A DNA stretch of 64,000 bases from assembly GCA_030710605.1 (NCBI GenBank), contig CP092870.1:90449042-90513041 (forward strand), read 5' to 3'. The notes beneath the pieces were generated by a model. It searched no databases and had not been told where the DNA came from. It was given only the letters and a program-made list of their open reading frames with translations. This DNA comes from Cordylochernes scorpioides (Eukaryota > Arthropoda > Arachnida > Pseudoscorpiones > Chernetidae). Shown here in pieces: positions 40,590-50,089 of the stretch (the first letter of the stretch is position 1; every line of letters begins with the position of its first letter). A program made the translations under genes and the position numbers.

Positions 40590-40835
40590 CACATATATTT
40601 TAATAATATAAATGAGTTTCAAAAATTGTGAAAATAAAATGCATCGGCCGGGAATCGAACCCGGGGCGCCCGCGTGGCAGGCGAGCATTCTACCACTGAA
40701 CCAAAAGCAAACGGTGACAGAATTAAGAAAGAATTGTGCATGACGCTGATAACTGTATATATTAACTAGCTGATGTACACGGCTTCGCCCGGGTTTTACC
40801 CGAGTAAAGGTTTGTCTAACGAACATTTGTTAAAA
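40590..40835 (-). mobile_element. Helitron-like end with tRNA-Gly-like sequence (minus)
   Basis: tRNA-Gly on the minus strand (40640-40702) with the same 5' deletion junction (GCTTTTGGTTCAG) as 38455. Beside it, 40766-40800, a reverse GGGCGAAGCCGTGTACATCAG-CTAG end belongs to the second hairpin subfamily. Confidence 0.65.
40640..40702 (-). tRNA. tRNA-Gly(GCC)-like sequence lacking its 5' acceptor strand
   Basis: TTCAGTGGTAGAATGCTCGCC to GGTTCGATTCCCGGCCGATG; one base less than 39006-39076 in the variable arm. Confidence 0.75.
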
Positions 40836-41188
40836 CAATTCTCTATATATTTATTTAAAAAAAACAATAGATATATTTTGATAATTTGAAACTCGTAAAT
40901 TTGAATCTCTCGATAAAGTGAACATTTTTTCCCGGTCCCTGTGTGCCGTGTCATCCTGAATTTTGTCTTTCCTAATTTTCTACATTACAAAATCATCGTT
41001 TTAGCTAGTGAACATTTTTTCCCGGTCCCTTGAAAAATACTCGATAAGTTGAATAAAATCAATATTAATTGGTTTCCTCGGTAATTGGAAGTTAAAGGAA
41101 TAGTATCTTTGCCTTGGAATTGTATCATTATTCTTGTCTCAAATAAATTGCCGTGTCATCCTGAATTTTGTCTTTCCTAAATTTCTAC

Positions 41189-42042
41189 TGTTCGTGTTCG
41201 TTTAAAAAAAAATAAAGGGTGATCGATTGAAAGGAAAAACAATGGGGGAAATAAATGCACACTTACACAGTATAAATAAAGGGTTTTATTTAAAAATTAA
41301 AAATGGCTAAAAACTATTATACTTATATATATAAAGAATTATGCATGAAAAACAAGAAACAAGGTTAAGCAAAATTATACTTATATATAAAGGATTATGC
41401 ATAAAAAACAAGAAACAAGGTTAAGCAAAAGAAGTAAAATTAACTAATCTTAGGGAAGGGAGATAAAAATAAATGGCATTGGGGTGTCGAGCTTTGTGTT
41501 CACACAGTACCTCGGGTGGCAGCACCGTCGCACGCTTGGCTTCCTCTTGTCGCGGCTCGTGCGATGTCCAAGGCGTCCTTTCCGTCCTCAAGTTGCCGCT
41601 TGAGGGATACTCCAAGACGTCCTTTCCGTCCACGAGACTCTGCTTGTGGGATATTTCTAGACGTCTTTCCGTCCACAAGACGCTGCTTGTAGGATACTTC
41701 TCAGACGTCTTTCCGTCCACAAGACGCTGCTTGTAGGATATTTCTCAGACGTCTTTCCGTCCACAAGACGCTGCTTGTAGGATACTTCTCAGGCGCGTCT
41801 GCTCCGCCTGGGCCGCTGCTGCTAACTAAGAAAAAAAGATGACGCCACATGGCCCCCGTCCCGGGGCTTGCAGAACAAAAAACCAAATTCCAGACGTCCA
41901 CTTGACTTTGCCTCCCCGGGCCTCGACCGACCTTTGCCCACTCGTCTCAGCTGGGGCTTTCCCCGACCATGTAGATGTCTCCCTTCACCTAAGTCCTTCA
42001 TTCTATGTATAAAAGTAAAGGATCGGTAAAATAGTTTTAACA
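41189..42042. mobile_element. Solo LTR, 854 bp, with 5-bp target duplication TCTAC
   Basis: Begins TGTTCGTGTTCG and ends GTTTTAACA. TCTAC stands on both sides (41184-41188 and 42043-42047), and the empty site (TTTTCTACATTACAAAATC) is visible in the neighbouring tandem copy at 40978-40997. The GC-rich middle has a small minisatellite. Orientation is uncertain; minus-strand frames are not recognised as proteins. Confidence 0.85.
41590..41795. repeat. 44-bp minisatellite inside the solo LTR
   Basis: AGACGTCTTTCCGTCCACAA, GACGCTGCTTGTAGGATA-TTCTC repeats about every 44 bp, four to five units. Confidence 0.8.
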
Positions 42043-42230
42043 TCTACATTACAAAATCATCGTTTTATCTAGTGAACATTTTTTCCCGGTCCCTTGAAAA
42101 ATACTCGATAAGTTGAATAAAATCAATATTAATTGGTTCCCTCGGTAATTGGAAGCTAAAGGAATAGTATCTTTGCCTTGGAATTGTATCTTTATTCTTG
42201 TCTCAAATAAATTGCCGTGTCATCCTGATA

Positions 42231-42640
42231 TAATCTTACTTTTGATAAATAATCTTTAAGATAATAAACTTAGTGATAATGAAACTTATAGATAAAAAGG
42301 TTAATGTGCTTTTTGTTTTAAATGTAAAACCAAAAAGCTTTAGTTCCAGCCATTACCGCTTGGGCGCAGCACTGGTCGCGACGATAAATGAATTTGATCG
42401 GTTAATAATTTTACACGTATTTTGTTTACACGATGAATATTTTTAAAATGTAAGATTATATATATATATATATATAAACCCTTTTTGGAAATAAAATTAA
42501 TCGATCGTTATCAAATTTATACGCCTCCGGAACCTGGGTTAATTAAAACTGTATTGTGAAATTTCGCACGTAAGGTAGCTTAGGTTTTGGTTTAGCATTT
42601 AGGCTAAAAGTGCAAAAATTCAATTTTGAATAACCTTTTT
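42231..42640 (+). repeat. Interspersed repeat, paralogue of the nest host at 43880-44018 / 46763
   Basis: TCCAGCCATTACCGCTTGGG, CGCGACGATAAATGAATTTGAT and TTTTGTTTACACGATGAATA parallel 43950-44018 joined to 46759-46790. It represents the uninterrupted version of the site invaded by the LINE and LTR element. Confidence 0.7.
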
Positions 42641-43625
42641 TTTTTCTTTTTAGAAGGTAAGATTTTATTTAGTTATTTAGTAATGTTTTTCAAATTAAAT
42701 TAATTGGAAATATTATTTATTTCGTAGCTTATTCATATTTTTTGCTTCGTTTAATTTTAATTAGTGTAAATATAACGATCTACATTTTTAAGCAAAGGTT
42801 TACTATTTGATTCTCATAAGGAATATTCATATTTTCTGACAAATTGAGATTTAGAACAGTATTCAATTTTTTTTTCTTTCTTATATTTAGAGTAAGTATA
42901 TTTATTGAAAAAAAGTATGTTTTTTTTTATATAACTTGCTACATATATTTACTATATGTTTGTTCCATGTAATATGTTTATGCTCTAATAGCATTTATAT
43001 TGTAAGCAGCAGCTATGCATTTTCAGTAACTGCTTTTTTTTAAGGGTAGGCTCAAATTTTTATTTTGCCGTCATTTGTTTAGGTAGGATTTATATTTATC
43101 TGCTTCATAATATATAACTGCTCATATATATCTATATGGTACAACCATATTTTTGAATATATGTATAGACAAGTGTAGATTCAGTAGGGATTGGATGTTT
43201 GCTAGAATCGTTTTAACAAATGTTTGTTAGGCAAACTTTTACTCGAGTGAAAATCGGGCGAAGCCGGGAACATATATATACACATGTTTTTGTGTATGTT
43301 TGTCGGCTATGCATGCCCTCAATATGTAACTAATCTCGCTGAAATTTGAACAGGACAGAGAGTTAAACCTGGAAGAGTTTTTTGTCGCACTTTAACCAAG
43401 AAAAATTATAATTAACGAAGTACTGAGCAACAATATTTTTTTAGTCAGAAATGATAATGACAATATTGCTGTATCATGCTTAATTGACATAAACAAAATA
43501 TTCACTAAAGCAGTCCACGGGGGTGCCAGATAATAATTTTTTGTAGGCAGGAACAAAATTCTACCAGCGAAACATTCACTCGAGCAGAAAACACACGAAA
43601 CCAGGATATCTCTATATATAAAATA
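42641..43625. other. AT-rich stretch with Helitron-like and interspersed-repeat fragments
   Basis: 43215-43275 has TTGTTAGGCAAACTTTTACTC then GGGCGAAGCCGGGAACA (GAAGCCGGG-type end). 43370-43615 is an inverted copy of the 28885/40141 repeat family. The rest is unassigned. Confidence 0.45.
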
Positions 43626-43672
43626 TCGTTTCTTGGCCTTTTGACTAAGATCATGTAGTATATCTCTAGATA
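43626..43672 (+). pseudogene. U2 snRNA 5'-fragment pseudogene
   Basis: ATCGTTTCTTGGCCTTTTGA then CTAAGATCATGTAGTATATCT aligns with the 5' end of metazoan U2 snRNA (ATCGCTTCTCGGCCTTTTGG, CTAAGATCAAGTGTAGTAT) with a few substitutions and a small deletion, then diverges. The rest of U2 is missing. It is probably a truncated retro-copy or a snRNA-derived element head. Confidence 0.75.
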
Positions 43673-44018
43673 TTTTTATTTATATATATCTTTTTAAAAA
43701 TCTATTCAGTAGAGAGAGTGGCTATGTTTGTTCGAAAAATATATTTTATATCCTTCCTTCCTTTCCTCTATATCTATAAAAATGAAATCCAAAATCGATG
43801 TTTGTTATTGCGTTGCGCAAAATCTACAAAATCAATCATTATGAAATTTCGCATGTAGGTAACTAAAGATTTCGTTTAACATATAGGCTATTCAAAAAAC
43901 TAAAAAGGCTAATGTGCTTTTTTAAAATGTAAAAATGTAAAGTTCCAGCCTTTTACCGCTTGGCGCCGCACTGCTCGCGACGATAAATGAATTTGATTGG
44001 TTAATAATTTCACAGGTA

Positions 44019-44030
44019 GTTTGTTAGTTT
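44019..44030. repeat. 12-bp target duplication (left) of the LINE at 44031-44768
   Basis: GTTTGTTAGTTT, repeated at 44769-44780. Confidence 0.75.
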
Positions 44031-44768
44031 GACAATAGAAACAAATTTTATTGACTTCTTGTCAATAATTTACATTAAAAATGGAAATAAAACTAAAATA
44101 TATATGATCATGCGGGGGATGTGCCCCGGAGAGTGAGCCTTCTTTCCCAGGCGATGAGCGGGTCCTCTGCTCCTCCGGTCAGCCCAACCTGTACGAAGTA
44201 CCGGTAGATTATGGATTTAGCCGACGCCAGGATGACCAGGTCGTCATCTTCGAGGCCAGATCCGAAAATCCAGGCCGCAAGTCAGGGGGTCGCCCGAGGA
44301 CACTGAAGGCTTCGATGATGAGGGGCCTGATACGACTGCAGCTCCAGTAGCGATGGTCAAGGGAGCAATCTACGGAACCGCAGGCCTGGCATGATGAACT
44401 GGTCGAGGCCGGATGGTTCGGGTGGGGAAGGGCATGGAGGGCCAACCTAAGCGCAATGTCGGCGTTGTGGCCCGAGAAGGCGCAGCGCCGCAGTGAAGTC
44501 CAGTCGAGCCTGGCCGGCGCGTCAACCACAGATGTCCATCTGGAGAGAAGCCTGGTGATCGGCTGTGCCGCGAGGCGCGACGGGCCGAGCGGGTGGTGAG
44601 CCTCGAGAAGGGCGTGTTCGTCCCGCGCAAGACCACAGCCTCAGCCAGGCTGGCAGCCCTGGTGCTCTCCCGGAGGTTCTCCTCTAACGTCCTCCGGCAG
44701 AAGGCAACAAGGGCAGCGGCGTCCGCGAGAGAGGAGCGAGTAGGGCGGATGTCGGGGGCATCCCTCAG
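44031..44768 (-). mobile_element. 5'-truncated LINE with 12-bp target duplication
   Basis: 738 bp, GC-rich, on the minus strand; 3' tail at the left (GACAAGAAGTCAATAAAATT). It encodes the ORF2 C-terminus in two or more frames: NLRDAPDIRP..LADAAALVAFC, then HNADIALRLALHALPHPNH, knuckle CQACGSVDCSLDHRYWSC, then GLEDDDLVILASAKSIIY. Closest in-window relative is 16635-18206. Frameshifts near 44530 and 44260. Confidence 0.85.
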
Positions 44769-44788
44769 GTTTGTTAGTTTGTTTACAC

Positions 44789-45126
44789 TGTGGCGACCGC
44801 ACTTTGCTTCAGCGAACTGGGACAAAGCTTCAAAACACATACGGGCAGAAGCTTGGCGGCCCCATTATGCCTCGGCAAGCACGTGTTGGGAGAACACTTC
44901 ACTACGCATGCGTGGGCGTCATCCGGAACTTTCTAGCGGCTGGCGCTTCCGACACTTGATCTGGCACTCACGCGGTAAACATCTAGGCTAACTCCAGTGG
45001 CCGTTACTTCAACCGTTACTTCTTTTCTATTTTTATATTTCTCGCTTTAAATAAATTAATTTTAATTATAATTTTATCAGCAGCCTTTCCACAAGCCACA
45101 CCAACACATCACGCAACCATTCTACA
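44789..45126 (+). repeat. 5' LTR
   Basis: 338 bp; contains AAATAAATTAATTTTAATTA near the 3' end. Confidence 0.88.
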
Positions 45127-45204
45127 AATTGGTGAGCTGGACGACTCGAATGAATAATTAACGGCCAACGTCAAGGGCAAATCTTGGAAGCTCAAACATT
45201 CACG

Positions 45205-46053
45205 ATGGAACTCACCCCATCTCAAATATCAAAATTGATTTTTCGAGCTCCACCCTTCTTGCCAAACGACATTCCATTGTGGCTCAGCCAACTGGAAGTT
45301 GCCTTTATTTTCGCAAACATCGCCAGCGACGACAATTTCAAGTATAACACAATAATCGTTAATTTAGATAGACTAGCTCTCATCTGCGTATACGACATTG
45401 TAGAGAACCCACCAGTTTCAGGAAAATATGCGGCGCTCAAAGAACGACTTCTCCTGCGATTTGGCTGGTCACGCCAGGTACGAACAGCTCAAGTCTCAGA
45501 AACTAAGCCCATTGCTGATCAGAGACCCTCGATTATCCTGGTTGAATTGTCCAAACCACCTCCATCTCAGCACTGTGGTCCCTGTACTCCCACCTCCAAT
45601 AGCCTCCAATACCTGGAGCAGACGGATTTACCCCGTGACATGAATGTCACAACAACTGCCCCGGTGACTACAGTCCATAACGTTGAAGACACCAACTCAA
45701 GCTCCACCTTGCTTTCTCCCACCAGCTCTCTGAGTAACTCTTCATCCCTGGACTCCTCATCGTTCTGCTCCAACCTGCCTTCAAACACCATCTCGTGCCC
45801 CCCTGAAACTGTTTTCTCCACCCCAGTGCACAGTGACAATCCCTTGCCCCAGCAGCCGCCGTCTCATGAAGAGCCCTTGCCCCAACAGCCGCCGTCTCAT
45901 GAAGAGCCCTTGCCCCAGCAGCCGCCGTCTCACGAAGAGCCCTTGCCCCAGCAGCCGCCGTCTCATGAAGAGCCCTTGCCCCAGCAGCCGCCGTCTCACG
46001 AAGAGCCCCTGCCTCCATCCTGCGAGCAGAAACATCCACTCTTCCTAAAATAA
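45205..46053 (+). CDS. Gag-like protein of the LTR element, 282 residues
   Basis: Starts at ATG 45205 (MELTPSQISKL). The first 95 residues match the capsid-type N-terminal domain of arthropod gypsy Gags (DUF7041-like): FRAPPFLPNDIPLWLSQLE, FANIASDDNFKY and KYAALKERLLLRFGWS. The middle is Ser/Thr-rich. The C-terminus has five copies of the 11-residue unit LPQQPPSHEEP, coded by a 33-bp repeat (about 45841-46008). No zinc knuckle is seen. The frame is intact from start to stop, so the Gag-like product may still be made. Upstream TTG codons are not needed as a start. Confidence 0.8.
   Translation: MELTPSQISKLIFRAPPFLPNDIPLWLSQLEVAFIFANIASDDNFKYNTIIVNLDRLALICVYDIVENPPVSGKYAALKERLLLRFGWSRQVRTAQVSETKPIADQRPSIILVELSKPPPSQHCGPCTPTSNSLQYLEQTDLPRDMNVTTTAPVTTVHNVEDTNSSSTLLSPTSSLSNSSSLDSSSFCSNLPSNTISCPPETVFSTPVHSDNPLPQQPPSHEEPLPQQPPSHEEPLPQQPPSHEEPLPQQPPSHEEPLPQQPPSHEEPLPPSCEQKHPLFLK
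45841..46008 (+). repeat. 33-bp coding tandem repeat in Gag
   Basis: Five units with CCCCAGCAGCCGCCGTCTCA, nearly identical; CAT/CAC and CAG/CAA silent differences. Confidence 0.85.
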
Positions 46054-46404
46054 ACCAATAACGCGGCTGAAAGGACTCCTCTCCACTTGCAGCCCGCCCA
46101 AACTTCGGTAACACAACCCCTCCAACCTCAAAACCCTCTCCAACAGTCATCACCTCCCATTGAAGCAAGAGTCACTACTTCCCTAATACCAATAGCTCCT
46201 CCGGTACTCACGGCGACTATCCCTATCGCTGAGCAATCCATCGTGTCCCTGCAACCTAACAAGATGGTCGCCACCCATTACATCCCGACAACATTTGAAA
46301 AGGACAGGTGCCTCCCTCAAGCCCCCAAGACCAGATCCCAACCCAACAAGGCACCCTACCAAGAGTTCCCTCTACGACTACATAGGATCTTTAAAGATCC
46401 TACT

Positions 46405-46417
46405 GGAGGGGGAGTAG
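46405..46417 (+). other. Polypurine tract
   Basis: GGAGGGGGAGTAG directly before the 3' LTR; primes plus-strand DNA synthesis in LTR elements. Confidence 0.8.
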
Positions 46418-46758
46418 TGTGGCGACCGCACTTTGCTTCAGCGAACTGGGACAAAGCTTCAAAACACATACGGGCAGAAGCTTGGCGGCCCCATTATGCC
46501 TCGGCAAGCACGTGTTGGGAGAACACTTCACTACGCATGCGCGGGCGTCATCCGGAACTTTCTAGCGGCTGGCGCTTCCGACACTTGATCTGGCACTCAC
46601 GCGGTAAGCATCTAGGCTAACTCCAGTGGCCGTTACTTCAACCGTTACTTCTTTTCTATTTTTATATTTCTCGCTTTAAATATATTAATTTTAATTATAA
46701 TTTTATCAGCAGCCTTTCCACAAGCCACACCAGCACATCACGCAACAACCATCCTACA
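46418..46758 (+). repeat. 3' LTR
   Basis: 341 bp; differs from the 5' LTR by a 3-base insertion near the end (CAACAACCAT) and a few substitutions (for example GCATGCG-C/T, AAATAA/ATAT). Confidence 0.88.
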
Positions 46759-46762
46759 ACAC

Positions 46763-47495
46763 GATAAATGTTTTTAAGAGGTAAGATTATCCAATCGCCG
46801 TGAAACTTTAGGAAGTTATATATATATTTATTATATTACTGGGAAGGTTTCTGGTTTGAATTTGATTTGAAATAAATATTCGTTGCATTTTTATTTGCAA
46901 ATTTTCTACTTTCACTCGCAAGCAGCGCCTCTCGCGCTATCTGGTTAAATTACATTTATAAATTGTATAAATGCTAAAATGTGTTCCAAGTATAATAAAT
47001 TTAATATTTAGTTTGATGATTTAGTAATATAATATTTCAATGAAGTTGTAAAAAACTTGGCATTTCAATGCTAATATATATTTAAAGAAAATATCTTATT
47101 TAAAATTTAATAAATGTTTTCAAAAATATTATGTGTTTCAAAAATATTATGTGTTTCAAAAATATATTTAAACGCATATAACAATATTTATATACGTTTA
47201 TAAATCTATATATAGGTGTATTGGATGTTTTCTAGAATCATTTTAACAAATGTTCGTTAGGCAAATTTTACTCGGGTAAAAACCGGGTACGTTCGCTAAA
47301 TACAGTTATTTACAAATGTTCGTTTGTGGGAAGATACTATTCCTTCAAATTACCGAGTGGACCAATTAATATTGATTTTATTCAACTTATCGAGTATTTT
47401 TAAAGGGACCGGAAAAAAATTCTAATTATTGAGAGTATAGACAAGTATATCTATTCAATAGAGAGAGTGGATATGTTTGCTCGAACAATATATTT

Positions 47496-47528
<33 letters not shown>

Positions 47529-47544
47529 AACATATAAACATATA
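46763..47544. other. AT-rich stretch with a Helitron-like end fragment
   Basis: 47225-47290: GTTCGTTAGGCAAATTTTACTC then GGGTAAAAACCGGGTAC. Otherwise unassigned; (AT)n at 47495-47528. Confidence 0.45.
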
Positions 47545-47830
47545 GTCACGACCGTCTTTCCTCATCGGCCTCTGTCACGGATGCGCGCGCATCTACCAAA
47601 AAAAAAACTCCCTCGAGCCGGATTTGAACAAGCGACCTAAGGATCACCGCTTAATTACATCTACAGTCCTCCGCTCTGCCAACTGAGCTATCGAGGGATA
47701 CAAACCGATGAATAAGTTTACCTTATAAAGTCAACTAATCATATTTCTACACAAAATGTACTCATACCTAACTAATAAATTGAGATTTTGAACAAATACT
47801 TATATTATTTCTCACATATTAATATAGATA
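47545..47830 (-). repeat. tRNA-Tyr-carrying repeat, copy 3
   Basis: Inverted relative to 38685 and 39900; same end (AGTCACGACCGTCTTTCCTC), same tRNA position, same body to TTATATTTCTCACATATTAA. Confidence 0.82.
47609..47697 (-). tRNA. tRNA-Tyr(GUA) with intron, nearly complete
   Basis: Acceptor CCCTCGA/TCGAGGG with discriminator A, D-arm TAGCTCAGTTGGCAGAGC, anticodon arm GAGGACTGTAGA (GTA), intron-like TGTAATTAAGCGGTG, ATCCTTAGGTC, and T-arm GCTTG-TTCAAAT-CCGGC with one mismatch. On this strand it is followed by a T run. It could still be transcribed by Pol III; the T-stem mismatch and mobile-repeat setting argue against a main tRNA gene. Confidence 0.78.
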
Positions 47831-47844
47831 TATTTATATTATAA

Positions 47845-48127
47845 AGGACTGCGGCGTATGATTATAAAACAACACTTAGAGTTTCACCGCATAAGTTTCT
47901 TTTCTGTGAAAAATCAATATTTATTTCAAAGAGAAATATTTAACATTTCTAACTTTTTTGGATGAAGTATGAAAGGGTGAAAATATGAAGAGTAATGGCG
48001 AACGGCTCTTCATATTTTCACCCTTTCATACTTCATCCAAAAAAGTTAGAAATGGTAAATATTTCTCTTTGAAATAAATATTGATTTTTCACAGAAAAGA
48101 AACTTATGCGGTGAAACTTTAGATATA
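47845..48127. mobile_element. Foldback element related to the 352-bp repeat
   Basis: Arms contain GTTTCACCGCATAAGTTTCT and AAACTTATGCGGTGAAAC, with TTGGATGAAGTATGAAAGG against its complement; centre near 48003. The sequence resembles 5395-6098 but has no tRNA head. Confidence 0.8.
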
Positions 48128-48429
48128 TATATATTGAAAATAGAACAATCCAAATTTAAAATCATTAGATTAAAAAAAAAAGACAAATATTGGCAAATAC
48201 ATCTCTTATTCAATTCAATATATATGCCTTTTTATTATTATGCCTCCATCATGCCTCCCCCACTCGCTCTTTCGTTTTTGTAACTATTGGTTTGGAGCGG
48301 GTCGCTCTTTAAATAAATGCATATATTAGTTAATAACTAAATCGAATCCTCTCTTTCCTTTTCCCAGTATGAGACGCCTACGGAAGCCAACAGTACATAG
48401 ACAGATAAAGCACATAGGCTATAGTTATT
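48128..48429. other. AT-rich spacer
   Basis: 48165-48240 repeats part of 39780-39860 in inverse orientation (GCCTTTTTATTATT, TCAATATATATGCC). No gene. Confidence 0.4.
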
Positions 48430-48541
48430 AACTAATATATGCATCTATTAAAGGCGGCAAATTTATAATTGTAACCAATAGTATTTGAATAAAAACATTC
48501 AATCGGGTAAAACACGGGCGTTGCCCGGGTCATTCGGCTAG
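48430..48541 (+). mobile_element. Helitron-like 3' end
   Basis: Hairpin CGGGC-GTT-GCCCG then TCATTCGG and CTAG at 48538-48541. Confidence 0.65.
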
Positions 48542-48599
48542 TATAAACATAAAATGTGGCGAATATTATTATCATTATTATCATAATATTCTGTGTGTG

Positions 48600-48684
48600 T
48601 TCCGGAATATTATTATCAATAATATTCGTTAGGCAAACTTTCACTCGGATAAAACCCGGGCGAAGCCGGGTACACATCCGCTAG
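48600..48684 (+). mobile_element. Helitron-like 3' end, GAAGCCGGG subtype
   Basis: AACCCGGGC-GAA-GCCGGGTA hairpin then CACATCCG and CTAG at 48681-48684; inserted next to the previous end. Confidence 0.65.
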
Positions 48685-48852
48685 TTCTATATAAATATTG
48701 TATATATATATTGATTTTCAAGGGTTATTTCGAAAATCTCATTCTTGATATTCTCATAACTTGTAAGATTTATATAAGTGTAAAGGACTAAAGCAATTTT
48801 GTGATTTGTCGAATATAGAAAATGAAGTTTTAATATGTATTCATTAAATACA

Positions 48853-48975
48853 GTAAAACCCCTCTATAACAAACCCAATGAGACTGAACATTTGGTTCAC
48901 TATATAGCCACTGTATTATTTCAGAAAATACGGATTATATCAGGTTCGTTATAAGGGAAGGTTCGCTACATCCCT
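48853..48975. mobile_element. Short DNA element with CAGTAAAACCCCTC terminus
   Basis: Left terminus CAGTAAAACCCCTCTATAAC matches, as reverse complement, the right terminus of 61440-61616; its own right end is eroded. Confidence 0.5.
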
Positions 48976-49794
48976 GGTTCTCCAATTTTTAAACCTTTTA
49001 CACCAAATAGACAAAACTTAAGGAAGTAGAAAGTCTTTAATGTCCCTGGTTTCCTGTTTTTTTTTTTTTTTTTAAGGAGACAGAGGCAAATTGTTCACAC
49101 TTAGTTATCTTGTATGTCTTCAATAAAGGTCTGCTTTTTTATAATAGAATTCTCTACATATTCGGTCATTCATTTGAAACCAATAAATGAAAGCAAATTA
49201 TCTACCACCTAATTTTAGAAACACAACTTACCTTCATTATAGATTAAATCTCGATTGAAATATCAAATTGAGACTAGATACTTTGCGGATAGTTATTTTC
49301 ATTTATTTTTATAATTTGAATCATATTCGTTAGTCTACCAAATAGTTTTGCTTTTTTTACCTGCTTCATTAGGGGGTTTCAAATTAAAAAGAAAAACCTA
49401 CGTAGAATGTGTCCAAGTAAAATCATTTTGTTTTTAAACACTAAGTTCCCTCTCTATTTATTGATTTATTTAGTAGAAAAGTCTTATCTTAATAAAGTTT
49501 TTCTGTAGCCGAAGACAATTCGAAAAGAATAAAAAAAAAAAATTTCAGTAAATTTCTTAAGCCATAGTTTTTGATAATGGTTAGAAATATTGAAATTCAA
49601 TCAAGAAAAATGAATAAACCTTATTTTGTGGATACATATCCAACATTGATTATATACATCGAAGATAATAAATTTCTGAAAATTATAACTTGATAGTCTT
49701 AACTAAATATACACAGCTGTTAATTATAATGTGCTATCTATATATGAAGACTATAAATCACGAATTGTTATTTTAAAGATAAAACAAACTTCTA
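48976..49794. other. AT-rich stretch, nothing recognised
   Basis: Contains ACAAAACTTAAGGAAGTA near 49013, a motif also at 51282 and 58854, possibly a Tc1-type terminal repeat. No gene. Confidence 0.4.
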
Positions 49795-49875
49795 CTGTCT
49801 TTACTGCTGAGAGGGTTCACTACTGATGAGCCAAACCCTCAATATTTTTCACCGCAGTAAGGACAGTAGAAGTTT
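49795..49875. mobile_element. Short hairpin derivative of the ACTGCAATGATAA family
   Basis: CTTCTACTGTCTTTACTGC faces GCAGTAAGGACAGTAGAAG; an inner stem GAGGGTT/AACCCTC encloses CACTACTGATGAGCC. Confidence 0.7.
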
Positions 49876-50089
49876 TTTTATGGGTAAAAGAAACGTATTA
49901 TATATATAGTCACGACCGTCTTTCCTCCTCAATTCCTCATGTCACGGATGCGCGCGCATCATCATTATGATCATTATCTTCTATAGAAGCTTCTATCTTT
50001 ATAATTATGTATATTTACAAAAAGTCAATTCGATCGCGCCTCTAGCGGTGAAAATGAGGGGTAATACCAGCTGACCTAATGTACATGTA

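Larger units (their letters stand above)
40945..42230. repeat. 205-bp tandem duplication interrupted by a solo LTR
   Basis: GCCGTGTCATCCTGA starts at 40945, 41150 and 42214. The first interval is 205 bp; the second is 1064 bp, which equals 205 plus an 854-bp insert and a 5-bp duplication. Unit contents include CATTTTTTCCCGGTCCCTTG and TACTCGATAAGTTGAATAAA. Confidence 0.88.
44789..46758 (+). mobile_element. Gag-only gypsy-type LTR retrotransposon, 1970 bp
   Basis: LTRs 44789-45126 and 46418-46758 (TGTGGCGACC...TACA), four-base duplication ACAC at 44785-44788 and 46759-46762, primer site from about TTGGTGAGCTGGAC at 45129, and polypurine tract GGAGGGGGAG ending at 46417. The interior encodes one Gag-like protein (45205-46053) and no protease, polymerase, RNase H or integrase. 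It lies immediately beside the right target duplication of a LINE. A second LTR of the family is at 1-347. Confidence 0.9.

Noticed and set aside
44593-44991. Plus-strand 132-codon frame spanning a LINE/LTR junction
   Set aside because: It crosses an insertion boundary between two elements and is antisense to the LINE ORF.
45668-46168. Minus-strand frames across the gag repeat
   Set aside because: They are shadows of the 33-bp coding repeat; the plus frame has a recognisable Gag domain.
47609-47697. Calling the tRNA-Tyr an ordinary functional tRNA gene
   Set aside because: It has a T-stem mismatch and lies in a three-copy mobile unit; kept as a tRNA-like feature with moderate confidence only.
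49820-49850. CTGATGAG in the foldback loop as a hammerhead core (also 30270, 63680)
   Set aside because: No GAAA in the right position and no room for stem I; the GAAAC nearby precedes the core with no stem I hairpin between them.
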